NCBI GenBank assembly: GCA_023238725.1
Contig: CM041541.1
Coordinates: 9,448,044 to 9,512,043 of the forward strand
Direction of reading: 5' to 3'
From: Scortum barcoo
Lineage: Eukaryota; Chordata; Actinopteri; Centrarchiformes; Terapontidae
DNA: 64,000 nt
Every line of letters starts with the position of its first letter. Within the stretch, counting starts at the first letter, position 1. The notes under the pieces are model-generated. The model did no database searches. It was not told the DNA's origin and saw only the letters and a list, made by a program, of their open reading frames with translations. The translations under genes were made by a program, and so were the position numbers. Positions 1 through 12,600 of this stretch are shown here, piece after piece.

Positions 1-3000
1 CCTATAAAAACTAAAATAGAAACACTACCACCATCGTTTATTCTAAAAAATGGAACGCAGCCTGGCCATATGGGAACATTTGCATAGTCGAATATAAGAT
101 TGTGTTACCATAAATCTGAAGGTTTGTACAAGTAAAAATATTTTTTAAATAAAAATATCCCATCTGTGGCTCACATCAGATTTTTCTCCAATCACAATGG
201 GCAGAAAACAGCTCTGTATGTGAAGTGCTGGTGTTAAAATTAGACTTTAAATGTGATTAATTTATCTTTATCAGTGAGTTACAGCTGCACTATACGATGC
301 TTCATGACACTGGGTGGAAAGAAAGTATGGCTCCTTTCTCTCAAATTCACTTTTCACCCCACAAATGTTTTCCATTTATTGTCGTCTGTGAACTTTACCT
401 GTCCATCACTCTTTACAGGAATGCAGAGCTGATCCAGGATCCTTCAGAGGCCTGAGCTCATCGCACCAGGCCCTCGGCTCTGAATGTAAACGTCCTCATA
501 ATCCTCAAACAAACCCCTGAGTCCTCTGGAGTCCAAAGCTTCATCCCCTGAACCCCTCATTCCCCTTCAAACACCTCCCTAAGCATCTTTTTTTGGAGGG
601 GGAGAGATAGTTTGTGATAGGCGGATAATGGAGATCTTTTTCAAGTGTTGTGTTTCGTTCTCCTCCCCCCTCGGAGGTGCACAGATTACTTTTCTTTTAC
701 ATCTGCCTCAGTGGTGAGACTTAAACTATTCCTTCACCTCCCTCCTCCTCCATCTCTTTGCCTGGTTATATAGTCTTCATCTGAAGTCACTGATTTGTAA
801 GAACAAGCAAAAATGACTCAAAAATACACAGGTTTTGCAGGCCATAGAATAAAAATGGGCCTCTGAGAGATTTAAAGATTTAACATGGGGACTACTCCTA
901 ATTTAAAGGGGAAATAAATTCAATTGAGTAATTTCCTGAGCATTAAGATCATGATTCTTCCAAGGTAAATGTAAAATAATCCCACTTTTACAATCTGACT
1001 TTTCACAAATTTAATATAGTTTAGGGTTAGGGTTACCTGCATAATGTTACTCACACTTATTTCTTAAAATAATAATAATAATCATAAAAAAAGATTTGCT
1101 TTGGGAGGAAATACAGACGTTAGGTTGAAGTTTTAAAGGCAACAGGTGCACTTATTCTTCCTCGATGTTTGTTGCTGTGTTTTTATGTTTCATGTTTGTG
1201 TATTTATGCTGCAAAACAAATTTCCTGAACTGAACAGAAAACTACATGTACATATTCATGTTGGTGAGGTGAGCTTCTCTTGTTTAAAGAAAAAAAATCT
1301 GACAAAGAGCTCAAAATTTAACCAAAGAAATGACCAAAAAATTTGATTATACTTTTGATTATATTTTAACATTTTTCTGTCATAAATAGTGGCATTAGCA
1401 TATAAATGTAAATGGTAATACAGATGATTTTGTGTATTTATGTGAGTGATGTCCCTTTAAAAACTGTAGCATATGAGAAATATTTATCTATAATTTATGT
1501 GTGTAACATTTTGTGGCATTGTTTAAATTAAGCCAGTCGAAAGTCAGTGCAGGAGCCGCACTGCAAATTAAATCACTGGTGTAACACAATGAATAGTCAT
1601 ATAAAAATAAAGAGAATTTGTCATCAGGATTTTACATATGCATGTAATTTCAAAAATTGTGAAGCAAACCTGTTGGGTTGTGTTACAGCACAAAACAGGA
1701 AGAGGGCGCTGTTGCAGACAAGGTGAAGCCGACATATTTTGAGTTTCTGAGTCAATATACAGGCAATAATAACAAGATAAAAATGTAATGTAGCTGATTT
1801 AAACCTTGAAGCCAGAGAACTTTTACTCCCAAAGTGGAGTTTTGATCCAAAATCACCCAACATCAGGAAGGATTTCAAATATATTGCTGATAAAGCTTCA
1901 GTTTTAGAGCTCTGTAATGAAGGAGAGGGCTCGGTAATGCAGGTCAATGCAGGTTTTTGCAGGTTGTTTTCTGCATACTGATGTAGAAATGAGACTGAAA
2001 TGAGAGTGTTGACCACCCAGAGTCCCCGAACTTCCCAAAATGAAAACCTTTGCTCAAATATACAATAGACACAGGCCGCTGGTGTGCTCCTGGAACAAAC
2101 CAAATCAGTTAAGAAACAAAGGCCCCGGTGTTTGATCTGTTCTTGAAGTTTTGCAGCTAAACTAATGTTACTGACTCATTAGTGGGGTAGAAAAATAAGA
2201 CAATGAAAGATATAATCATAAGAAGACTAAGATACCAAGTATTAATGTGATAAAAGTAATAGATTAATTAAATTATTGCCACTATAAAATATGGTATGAA
2301 TATAAACCATAAAATTAAAACCACATGATCTTACAGGCCTATTCATTATTTCACTGTAACACACTACCCAATAACATCTACATCTAATGCAGAACTTTGG
2401 AGCAATACATTTAAAGATTAACACTAAAAGATTAAGATTAAAGCTATTAAAATCAGTCTTGTAAGTTTATTTTAAGTCACCAAATGTCATTGAGTTTGCT
2501 GCGTTTGAAGCCCTGAATCTTCAAATCTTTTCCCTGTATGAATAAAACCAGTATTATACCTTTTAAACATTGTCAGTGTAAGCCCAGATGGATGAATTAC
2601 AGCATATTTATCCTTAAAAACCCTTTAAAACTGTAAAGACTAAAGTCAGTTTATATAAAACATTGCAGTGCTATTTACCATCTCAATCCAAACTTAGTTC
2701 TATAAAAATTCCCAGAAGAAACTGTGCAACTAAAGAAGCATGTTGTGAATCTTTTTAACATAATATGATAAATCCCTTCATTACAAACTCCCTGTCAATA
2801 AATTGGCTTTGGATTGGGGTTAAAAAAATGAAGTGGGATATTTCAGGTTCTTGATGCATCGCCTGGGATTTGAGTGTATTCTGTCTTTGGTTTTGGGGCC
2901 GAAATAATCCAACACACTGATTCAAGTGTTTAGACAACTGTAAAGTGTTAAAAGAAAGTGCTAATTTCTGTTGTAAATGAGCGGCTCCCTGAAGGATTTA

Positions 3001-4340
3001 CCCTCTGAAATAAGAAACACTAATCCTTCCAATTATTGTCTGCTGTTTCTAAGTGGCCCCTTCATGCTGATAAAAAAATACTAATCTGCGTTAATCCACT
3101 GATTGCTTTACTGAACAAATTAAGCTCTTAGTTATCTTCAATCCATTTACAATGTGTAATGATGATAGCTGGAGAAAAAATGTTTTGTTTTCTAGCTAGC
3201 TTATTAAATTAATCTTTAATTGAATACATTTGAAATATATCTTAACTGTGTAAAATCACATTATTTCAACAGCAATCACTGCTACTCTGCTATGTGAATT
3301 AGCGTTAAGCGGGAGGAGACAGTTTCTTTTTTCTTTCAATTATCAATTAAGATTTATTAAGCTGTTGTGTCATGTATTGTTGGGTATGGTATAACAAGCT
3401 CAGTTAAAGAGATTTTGGGGCATCACAATAGATTTTTCAACAACAGGAAGGAGGAAAAAGTGGGTAAATTAGCTTTTAAGATTTTAAAGTTAGCTGGATT
3501 TCAGTCAAGACAATTTGTTTTTATCACTGTGTTTTCCCTAAAATATATAGCCTGCATCTATCCTTTAAAAAAAAGCTAAATACCCTGTTTCTTTTATAAA
3601 TATTACAATTAATTTTACTATTCATTGTCTATGAGTAAGTTTGGTTTGACAAGCATGGATGAGTCAAGTGTGTCTGACTCATTTGTAATTACAACAACTA
3701 GTGAAGCATCTGATCAGTAATCTGTAATAATCTGTAATGGATTACATGTTGAAAGCAACCGGGTGGTCCCTGCCTGTAAATCCGTCTTGATGCTGGCGGT
3801 CTCTGGGCTGGCGGTGATAAGGGCTAAGCTGTATTGAAGCTGGATGGATGCAGAGATCAAAGTTGACGGTCAGAGCCTCAGAAAAATCCCACAAGTTGGG
3901 CTCTCGAGATAAAAATACTTGATGATGCTCCTGCGCCGCCACAACCAGCCTGAGGGCCTCGAGGCTTCAGGAGGCTTCGGAGGGGTGAAGATGTTCCTGT
4001 TTTGGGAGATAGCCATATTTTTAATATCTTTAATATTTCCAATTGGTGCCTGTAATCAATAGTACTGTCCTTTTACCCGAGCATTGCAAACACATGTGAT
4101 TGTCTAAAACCATGAGTTTTAATCTGCAGCTATAACAGCCTCCTGGTTTCAGGATTTCCACCAGATGTTGCCTCAGGGATTTGCTCTCATTCAACCACAG
4201 GTGGATTTTCAAAGACAGGGGATTTTATTTATCCCAAAAATGAATCAAACATTTTGCAAAAATGTGCAACAACCCTTTGGACCCATAAAAGAGGTCGACC
4301 TACCAGCTCAGGAGTAACAAAAGACACCAAGTGCCAGTAG
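1..4340. other. Gene-free flank 3' of nr4a2
   Basis: AT-rich DNA with stops in all frames. The open frames are short, lack splice-site partners and show no family I recognise. Somewhat more GC-rich stretches at about 420-760 and 3740-4000 could be regulatory, but nothing in the sequence proves it. In vertebrates the area downstream of nr4a2 is often gene-poor, which fits. Confidence 0.5.
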
Positions 4341-4349
4341 ATAAGTCAA

Positions 4350-5460
4350 ATAAAAAAAATCAAATTTATTTATTTAAAGTCCAAAATCACAAACATTGTT
4401 TGCCTCTGAGGGCTTTACAATCTGTACAGTTGTGACACCCTCTGTCCTTAGACCCTCTAACCGAGTCAGGAAAAACTTCAAAAAACCCTTTATGGGAAAA
4501 AGAAGAAACCTGAGGAAGAGCCACAGATGAGGGATCCCTCTCCCTGGGACGGACAGACGTGCAATAGATGCCACATGTACAGAGAACATCATCATTAGTC
4601 ATATATGGAGTTATACATGGGTCGTAATAAAGCTGTAGATAAACTGAGTTCATGGGTTTAGTCCATGTGTGAAGGTATCACAGGTAATGGAAATGAGTCC
4701 ATGAGTCCAGGTGCATCTCTAGATGTCCTCATATGGAGCTCTGGCCACTCGGACCTTCTCTCCACAACACAGACACAGATCATGTCCCCACCAGGCCAGT
4801 GAACCTCAGACAGATGGACCACAACCAGAATCAGTGAGGAACCTGCAAGACTGGAGAGAACAAAGAGGACCGGGGCTCCGGCAGTAACATGCACTTTACA
4901 GGACATAAGAGTATTCACATTAACCGTTTTGACACTTTAACCAATTTAACTACTTTAACCAGTTTATAAGCTGACTCCAGTTTGCACTACTACCATAATA
5001 AGAGTAGAGGAAGCAAAGGAAGAGGAAGCAGAGAAGAGGAAGAGGGAGAGGTGCCCGATGCATCATGGGAGCCCCCCGGCAGTCTAAGCTTATAGCAGCA
5101 TAACTAAGGGCGAGCCTGTGCCCACCCTAACTATAAGCTTTATCAAAAAGGAAGGTTTTAAGTCTATTCTTAAACACTGACACTGTGTCTGCCTCTCGGA
5201 CCCAGACTGGGAGCTGGTTCCAGAGAACAGGGGCCTGATAGCTGAAGGCTCTGCCCCCTAGACTACTTCTGGAAACCCTGGAAAACTACAAGTAAGCCTG
5301 CATTTTGGGAGCGCAGCGCTCTAGTTGGATGATTAGGAGTTATCAATTCGTTAAGATATGATGGTGCCAGACCATGTAGAGCCTTATATGTGAGGAGTAG
5401 GATTTTAAAATCCATTCTAAATTTTACAGGGAGCCAATGCAGAGAAGCCAATACTGGAGT
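4350..5460 (-). mobile_element. Non-LTR retrotransposon (L2-like LINE) 3' fragment
   Basis: On the minus strand a frame at 5451-5263 reads as the C-terminal end of a LINE reverse transcriptase: a LHWLPVKFR motif followed by FKILLLTYKALHGLAPSYL and then a LRSQNAGLL segment. Further down, in shifted frames, come pieces resembling VFKNRLKTFLFDKAY, the usual last residues of these ORFs. The remaining ~750 bp to about 4350 is the 3' tail, with text that recurs widely in fish genomes (for example GGGATCCCTCTCCC and GACGGACAGACGTGCAATAG). The element is 5'-truncated and frame-broken, hence dead. Clade (L2 against Rex/CR1) is a recollection from the motif, not a tested assignment. Confidence 0.75.
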
Positions 5461-6369
5461 AATAAATCAATCTAAAGAAATAAATATCATCTCCAAACAG
5501 CACTGGTGACTCAAGAAATATGAATTTGAACAACTTATGTGAGGAAGAAGTGTGACCATACAAAGGTTAACTACAAATACAAACTAAGGTGACGTTTCCC
5601 ACATTTAAATCAGCTGTGTGGCAGCGTGTGCAGATGTCGGACAATCCAGTTTATCGCGAAACATGTTGGATGGTTGAGGTCTCAGGGCGAGAGAGGAAAA
5701 CGTGAAGCCAACGCTGAGGTGTTGCACCTGGTTCACTGCCAATCTGAGACAAACCTTTTTCTTGACCACGTCAGTTATTTCTTCCTCCAATTTCTGGTTG
5801 TCCATTAACTTGAATATTTTGAACTTTGTAATATAATAGTAAGCAAACAAACAATATACACGAGTAATGACACCTGGTCGAGCCAAGATTGGTTCCCATT
5901 TATGAGACCTGATCCACCATCTGGGTCCTAGACATGTCTTTATGGAGCTGGCTTTGTGACTTTAAAATCAACTGAGGTATCCCCCTTGCTAAAGTTGGAA
6001 GATTTCCTGACTTTGGAGCTGTTCCAGAAAGTCAGTCATGGTCCAAAGTCCAAAGTATGTAGGTCATTAGGTTTTCTTAAAAATCTTTGATACTATGATA
6101 TTTGATGATTCTATGTATCTTCATCCAGTGGCACAATCTCTATAATATTACTGTATGATGTGAATTATATGTTGTATTCTGAAAGGTCAGCAGATCTCAG
6201 CCCAACCTGTGAAAGAGTTTGGAGCAGTTCATGTCCTCAGAAGGTAATAACGATAATGATCACTTAACTTTTCACCTGGTGCCATCAGCAGGACAAACTT
6301 TTAAACCATCCAATATTTATTGATTTATAATCAAATACCTACAAAACTAATCCCCATTCCCATCAGCTC

Positions 6370-6645
6370 TAGTTTGGCCAATTAGCAAATTTCAGCATGA
6401 TAAAAATAAGTTGGTGACCATGGTTTTTCTGGGTTAGTGTCAGAAAACAGTGAAAGATGTGGATAATATTTTGTCTCGAAGTCTTATTTTGTGAGACCAA
6501 CAAGATATTCAGTGTCACAAAAGATGAAGAAGACCAGAAAATCCTCACATTTGAGAAACTGGAACCAGATAATATTTGACACTTTTGCCTGAAAAAATGA
6601 TTAAAATTCATTATCTCTTGATTGACTAATTGAAGCGATTCAGTA
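6370..6645. repeat. Degenerate copy of AATCGATTAATCG-type dispersed repeat
   Basis: The block has the layout of a dispersed family seen again at 16600, 21530, 32985 and 50090: text around 'agaaaacagtgaaa', 'cctcacatttgagaaactgga', and an end with TTGATTGACTAATTG. Family members usually end in AATCGATTAATCG-like inverted ends; here these are worn down. No coding capacity. Probably a non-autonomous element, class uncertain. Confidence 0.45.
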
Positions 6646-6825
6646 TCAGTGATGGAGGTGCAGACCTCCTCCTCTTTTACTGTCTTTTCTCTCTTTGTGT
6701 CCCCTGTCAAGGTCTTCAATGAGATGTTGACTGACATTTTCTCTGATTGATGATTCTTGTATATAACTGCAGTTCATTTACCTTTTATTGTCTCTCTGTT
6801 TGTAATTATACTTTTCTTATGTCCA

Positions 6826-7305
6826 GTGGTTGAATAGGTGCTCAGATCTTTTATTAACAGCAATACCACAGTGTAGAAGTACTCTATTACAAGTAAAAGT
6901 ACTGCATTCAAAATAAAGTAAGAAAAGTATTCTTAGTATTCTTAATGCAGGAAGGCTCATTTCAGCATAATAAATATTATATTATTGTATTATGTTTATT
7001 GATGTTCATCATGTTGCAGCTGGTAAAGTTTGAGGCCATTTTAATTACTTTATATCCTTCTGGGTAGCTTTGGGATCAATAAAGCTTTATCTCAATCTCT
7101 AATATCATTTGTGTTAATCGTGTTTGTATAATTATAAATCTTCAAAGTAACTCATAAAATACATGTAGTGGAGTAGAGAGTACAATATTTCCTCTGTAAT
7201 GAAAAAGAAGTATAAAGTACCTTAAAATGGAGAACAAATACTTCAAAATTGTACGTAAATACACTACTTGAGTAAAAGTACTTAGTTACTTTTCACCACT
7301 GGGTA
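6826..7305. repeat. AAGTAACTAAGTAC-family repeat with inverted ends
   Basis: Left end CCAGTGGTTGAATAGG and right end AGTTACTTTTCACCACTGG form imperfect inverted ends. The interior carries 'acaagtaaaagtactgcattc' and 'cttgagtaaaagtacttagt'. Similar pieces occur at 29083-29216, 48185-48460, 53885-54075 and 60080-60640. This matches a widespread fish MITE-like family; it encodes nothing. Confidence 0.55.
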
Positions 7306-8141
7306 TTTATCTCTCCACTGAATATGCAAAACTAATTTGAACACCTAGTTAATACACTTTATGTTGTTTTTTTCATTTATTTGTCACCAATCACTCAATA
7401 ATAACATATAATTTGAGGTATTTGTACTTCTTGTCCAGTTACAAATATTAATTTTCCTGTTAAGTTACACTGACCTTATTGCACTTTTAATATCCACACC
7501 TATAAAACTGCGCTGCTGTGAAACATCTGATGATGTTATATTATTCCCTCCCAACCTGTCAATCACCATCATCATCAGAATAAATTGGACGTTTCTCCGA
7601 TACGGTTATCGATCGACTTCTATCTCTGCCCGCCACGCCGGAGCATTGAACAGCCTCCACTATTGATCTGCAGGCCTATTAAAACCTCCTTGGGAACATC
7701 ATCCTGTTTTTTTTCCATATAAGACCTTTTTCAAACCATAAAATCAATTCTTTCTGCCATATAGAAGGAAAAAAAACATCGAGGCTGAGTACAAATCAGC
7801 TGGGAGACTTAATTTCTCCCTGGTGATCTGATTTAACAGGTTTGACTTGATTTGGCTTATTTTTCAGGGTCAAAAAAGCCCAAATTGATGGTTTTCCTCA
7901 GGTAATAAAGCAATCCTGAAATAATGATGAGCAACAAGAGGTCTCAGATTTTATTTACATCTGTGATCAGCAGTTGTAAGTTCACATATTTCCCCTGTTT
8001 GACTTTTCCTGGTGCAGGTGGTGAATTCAGGGCCCTTTATCTTTATGAACAGCAGCAGGAACGGATTTCTTTAATGCCAGATCTAACCAAAGGGCTGCAA
8101 AAATGTCAGGCAGCCAGCGGCCATTAAACAGACACAAAGCA

Positions 8142-8181
8142 TACACACACACACACACATACACACACACACACACACACC
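8142..8181. repeat. (CA)n microsatellite
   Basis: About 19 CA units interrupted once by a T (at about 8160). Confidence 0.95.
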
Positions 8182-8542
8182 TCTTACTCATCTTCATGTC
8201 TCGCACAATGATGTTAAAAAATCTCCCTGTAATATGCTGAGGGTAACCTGACCTTTTGACCTTTACACACCTGCAAATATGCAAATTCTGGCCCTTCTTA
8301 AAGCAGAATTATCTTCTCTTTTATTGGTTGAAAATGAAAAAACATGAACGAAATAGTGATTTCCAGCTGATCAGCGTGATTTAGGAACAATACGTGCTCA
8401 TTCTTTTACTACTACTTACTCACCTGGATAAATGGAACTAAAGCTAAAGGTAAAACTTTATTTGCAGCATCATTTTTAATATTATTTTTGCAATGAGCTT
8501 TCCAAAATAAAATAAATCACATATATATTATATTAGCTTATC

Positions 8543-8545
<3 letters not shown>

Positions 8546-8604
<59 letters not shown>

Positions 8605-8622
8605 ATATATATATATATATAT
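8546..8622. repeat. (AT)n microsatellite
   Basis: About 77 bp of AT alternation with one short interruption of As near 8598. It is self-complementary and could extrude a cruciform; its length is likely polymorphic. Confidence 0.95.
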
Positions 8623-8941
8623 TAGAAGAGGTAGACCTGTTTCAAAAGCAACATTTTCATGTAAAAAGCACTGAATCAAACAAATTTTTAAAACATATCT
8701 GCAGCAGTGTTGCTTACCAACATCCTGCATGCAAAGTCACAAATATTTCATTTAACTGTAAAATAATCACTTGTCTTAAAAAAGTAGTGTCATGAAATGA
8801 GTGTTACAAAAGTAAAATCTATTTGGTAGATAATTATGAGGAATAACAACATTTTGAGTTATTGCAAAAGCCTTCTAAAGGACTAAAGTAACATAAAGAA
8901 AGAAATTTAAATGAATCCAAGTCCAGCAGCAGTAATGATCA

Positions 8942-8951
8942 TTTATTTATT
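8942..8951 (-). terminator. nr4a2: Candidate poly(A) signal of nr4a2
   Basis: Two overlapping AATAAA hexamers on the minus strand about 500 bases past the stop. Other AATAAA-like hexamers lie nearby, so the true cleavage site is unproven. Confidence 0.35.
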
Positions 8952-9256
8952 AAAACATGGACAATGACAGTTTAATCTGAGAACACAACAGTCTACCAAA
9001 TATTAATATATATTAATCACTAATATATGTTATTAAAAACCTAAACATGATCAAATACTCGTATCAAAACTGCATCTGTATCGGCTGAGAAGCAGAAATC
9101 AATGTAAAATGGGTTTAAAAATATAAAAATAAAATAAAGTAGGACTATAAATTAATTTCTCATTTGTTGTAGACAGAAATAAAATCAGTCCTTTAAGTTT
9201 TTCAAAGCAGATAGCTTGAAATTAAGAAATTATGTATAATAAAGTGGTCATAGTTG

Positions 9257-9268
9257 TTTAAATAAATT
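9257..9268 (-). promoter_or_regulatory. nr4a2: AU-rich element in nr4a2 3' UTR
   Basis: Read on the minus strand the site is AATTTATTTAAA, which contains the UUAUUUA(U/A)(U/A) nonamer of mRNA-destabilising elements, about 180 bases past the stop. Immediate-early genes such as nr4a2 commonly carry such elements. In AT-rich DNA such a match can also arise by chance. Confidence 0.45.
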
Positions 9269-9445
9269 GTTTTGCGTTGTATATATTCTCATTTTTACCT
9301 GTTTTGGAGGAAAATGCGATTTTACAACCCAACATTAGACTTTAAAATGTTGTTTTATACAGTGCACAGACTGCTGGGATTAAAACAACGGGAAAAAACA
9401 GTGCCAATGAGAAAAAAAAGTCCTTATGTGTATTTTCCTATGTCT

Positions 9446-9693
9446 CTAAAATGGCAGCGTGTCAAGGAATAACTTATCTATTATTGCAGGCGGGGGCACC
9501 AAATCCTCCAGCTTCAGGTAGAAAATCCTCTGCAGGCCCTGGATGCACAGAGTGCGAAGTTCACGCAGTTTTTCCAAGAGTCTGGACAAGTGGCTGGACC
9601 AACAGCTGGAGCCTCCGTCGGCCTCCTTCAAGCACTTGACGATGTTGTTCTGCAGTTCCTCCACTTTCTGCGGCTCCTTCAGTCCGTGTCGCT
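9446..9693 (-). CDS. nr4a2: nr4a2 coding exon 6 (residues 510-591 and stop)
   Basis: 248 bases. Encodes ERHGLKEPQKVEELQNNIV, a variable CLKEADGGSSC segment, and the highly conserved tail LRTLCIQGLQRIFYLKLEDL ending in DTLPF and the stop at 9448-9446. Confidence 0.97.
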
Positions 9694-12600
9694 CTGAGTG
9701 GTCCAAAAATTCAAAGATATTAAATAACAATGCATGACAAATAACACTGAAGCCTTTTATTGTATTTTACCTGTTACCAACTAACTATTTCAGTTTTAAT
9801 TCATTAACCTACCTAACCTAACCTAATAATTTCAACTGCTTAATCATTACTTTCAATTAACTATTTAGCTTTTACTTTTATCCTAATGAACTATATATTC
9901 ACTACTTTTAACTGCCTATTTTTACTAGTTTTTACATCACAAAGCAGAGGCTGGTGTTGAGATGTTACGATATATGTGGGTATTTTTGTCTTATAAAAAT
10001 AATATTAGCTCTTTCCAATTATTTCAGCCACTTTACAGTACAGTTCTGATGTGTCCTACATGATGTCCAGTCCCTAAATGTCACATGTGGTTTACAGAAA
10101 ACAGAAGTTGTGTCTTCTAACTTAAAGCTGCAACTTTATGAATTATCAGATCTGCAGCATAAAACTACATATATGTGAGTTTGTGCTTCTTGTATTTCCA
10201 GGTCTGTTTAGTTAATTATTCTGAATGTGGGATGATTCTAATTTCCAAATCCTTGTTACCAAAAGTGTTTTTCAACATCTCACCGGTGACCAGGGCGAGG
10301 CTGCATATGCAGGAGAAGGTGGACACGTCCAGGTTCATCCTCTGCAGATTAGCAGAGAATTCGACGATGCTGTCGATCCACTCCCCGAAACCCCGTAGGC
10401 ACTGGAGCCGGTGCCACACCGAGCCGTCGCAGAAGATCAGCTTCCCTTCCTCCGGGTTAGATCTGAAACAGCATGACAGCGTGTGCTTAAAAGGTGAAAG
10501 GCAAAGGTGGATATAAACTACCTGGTTGCACTTTTACAGATGAAAATATTGCAGAGAAACCTGTCCAGTAGCTTCTGCATGCATCAAGTATCAGTAAACT
10601 CTCTTTTGTTGTGCCAAAAGAGCCAGAAATCACATCTATTCCTGAGTTTTTGCTGTTTTTACTTGTAGATCCATCAGGAAATATATTGAAATGCTGTCTG
10701 ACTGCTAACTTCATTGTCCAAATCTGCTGGGAAAAAAAGAGGAAATAAGGACGATGATCCCCTTTGTGTGATCTTTACCTGTAGGACAATCGTAAAACAA
10801 AGAGCTCCAGGAAAGCCGAGTAGAAGAGGAGGTCTTGGTCGTGTTTGGGCAGCGAGGTGAAGCCCGGGATCTTCTGCGCCCAGCCTCGAATCACCTCCAT
10901 CGATCTGGTCAGGAGGTCGTAAAACTGCCGCACGTGCTGAGCGCCGTCCCCCGGCGGGCTCCCTGGACTCTCCTTGACCTAGTGAAAGGTCATCACACAC
11001 ACGTTATACTCACATCACACCTCACTTAAGGGTAAACGAATGAAAGGATGCTTACCTTGAAGTAGTCGAGGAGAGAAGGCGGAGGGTTGGATTCCACGTG
11101 TGCCCTAATGAGGGCGCTCAGGAGGGTGCTGACAGGCGAGGACGAGTCCGAAAGAGCTTTAGGTTTGGACGGCAGGCGACCCCTCCGACCTTTCAGACTG
11201 TCTGTCCTCACCACTGCAGAGAATAAGAGACACTTTTCAGCTTCTGTTTTAAAATCAGTTGAATTGGAAACCACATTTTTTATTCCCCTAATGTTTGTGT
11301 TATTGGTTTACCTTCTTTGACCATTCCCACTGCAAGGCACTTCTGGAAGCGACAATATTGGCATCGGTTCCTCCTGCGTTTGTCCACGGGGCAGCTTTTG
11401 GCAGCCAAACACACATATTTGGCATTTTTTTGTACTGTGCGCTGCATAGAGAAAGAAAAAGAAGTTTAATTATTTAGCAAAGAGCAAAAGAAATTGAGTT
11501 TAAGCTGACGGTTATCAGGCTGAGGTGAGGCATAAATGTTACATGACATCAGGTTGAATTTGTTGCTCAACGTCATTCTGCTTAGTGTGTTTAATATATA
11601 CAAAAAATGTTTTTAAAGGTGTTAAGCTGCATATGAAACTTTACTGACTCAAAGAGACTAAGATAAGATTAAGTATCTTGAAAACACAGTATTGAGCTCT
11701 GTAGAACCAGAATAAGGGTGCAGAACAGTTCACCAAAGGTTAATTTCCCATGCTTTTGACAGATGGTTTAATCTGGTGACAAGGGGAACCTTCAGGGAAA
11801 GGTCTAATGGTTCAACATAAAGAACCTTTATTGTTGAAAAGTGAAAAGCCTTAAATGGTGATTTGAAAATTAACAGCAGCTCTCCTGCTCCTGTGGGCCA
11901 TCTGAGGCTTTGTGAGGCATTCAGCGGGCGGACAGGGCAGTCTGGGTAAATACAGGGTCGTGGTCAGTCATAATTTGGAGACTCGCCCTCGGGAATCTCC
12001 CTCCTAGAGAAGAAGAGGGAGGTTTTTATTCACGGCACGTCGGTGGCCATTTTCATACAGGACATTTGCCCCTAACACGCGTGTGTCAAGAGATCAAAAC
12101 GTGCATCTGAAGCTCAATGTCCAATTTAGGAGGCAAGTCAGGGCGCCCAGTGGGGTTTTGAATTATAGCTGATTACTCCAATTAGGCGACAGTGCAGCCA
12201 TCAAGTCTTCCCTATAAAGAAAAGGTGAATATTTCCATTTTCATGAAAGTGGGATCAGATATGTTTTCCAGAATTTCCAGAAAGCACTGAGATTCATTTA
12301 GACTTTTCAGGATAATAAAGGATGCCTGCAACACGGCAACATCCAAGCTGAATTTGCAGGGTTTTTAATGCAGCTTTGAAATAAAGTTGCACTAAACAAA
12401 CCTTGAAGAAGCCCTTGCAGCCCTCGCAGGTGCGCACTCCGTAGTGCTGGCACGCTGCGTTGTCGCCGCACACCGCGCACAGCCCCTCCGAGCTCAGCGC
12501 CCCGCGGCCGGGGGCGGAGGAGGTCTGGTAGTCCATGAAGTGGTGGTGGCCGTGGGCGAGCTGGAGCGGGTGAGGGAAGCCCACTCCTCCGGGCTGCTTT

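Larger units (their letters stand above)
5461..8940. other. Repeat-rich intergenic DNA
   Basis: No gene seen. It contains degenerate copies of two dispersed fish repeats (6370-6645 and 6826-7305, listed separately), a CA microsatellite and a long AT microsatellite. The block at about 7560-7900 is more complex and GC-richer than its surroundings and could be a conserved non-coding element; that is a guess without an alignment. Confidence 0.45.

Noticed and set aside
1624..2103. 159-codon minus-strand frame
   Set aside because: No recognisable domain, unusual composition and no splice or promoter context; chance open frame.
5605..5886. Minus-strand frame with MDNQKLEEEITDVVKKK, looking like a coding exon
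   Set aside because: Only about 17 coding-like residues before a possible donor, with no partner exon and no known family.
6369..6737. 122-codon minus-strand frame
   Set aside because: Lies within a dispersed repeat copy; no homology and no splice context.
10985..10992. NBRE (AAAGGTCA) in an nr4a2 intron as an autoregulatory site
   Set aside because: One 8-mer beside a splice acceptor; expected by chance at this window size, no supporting second site.
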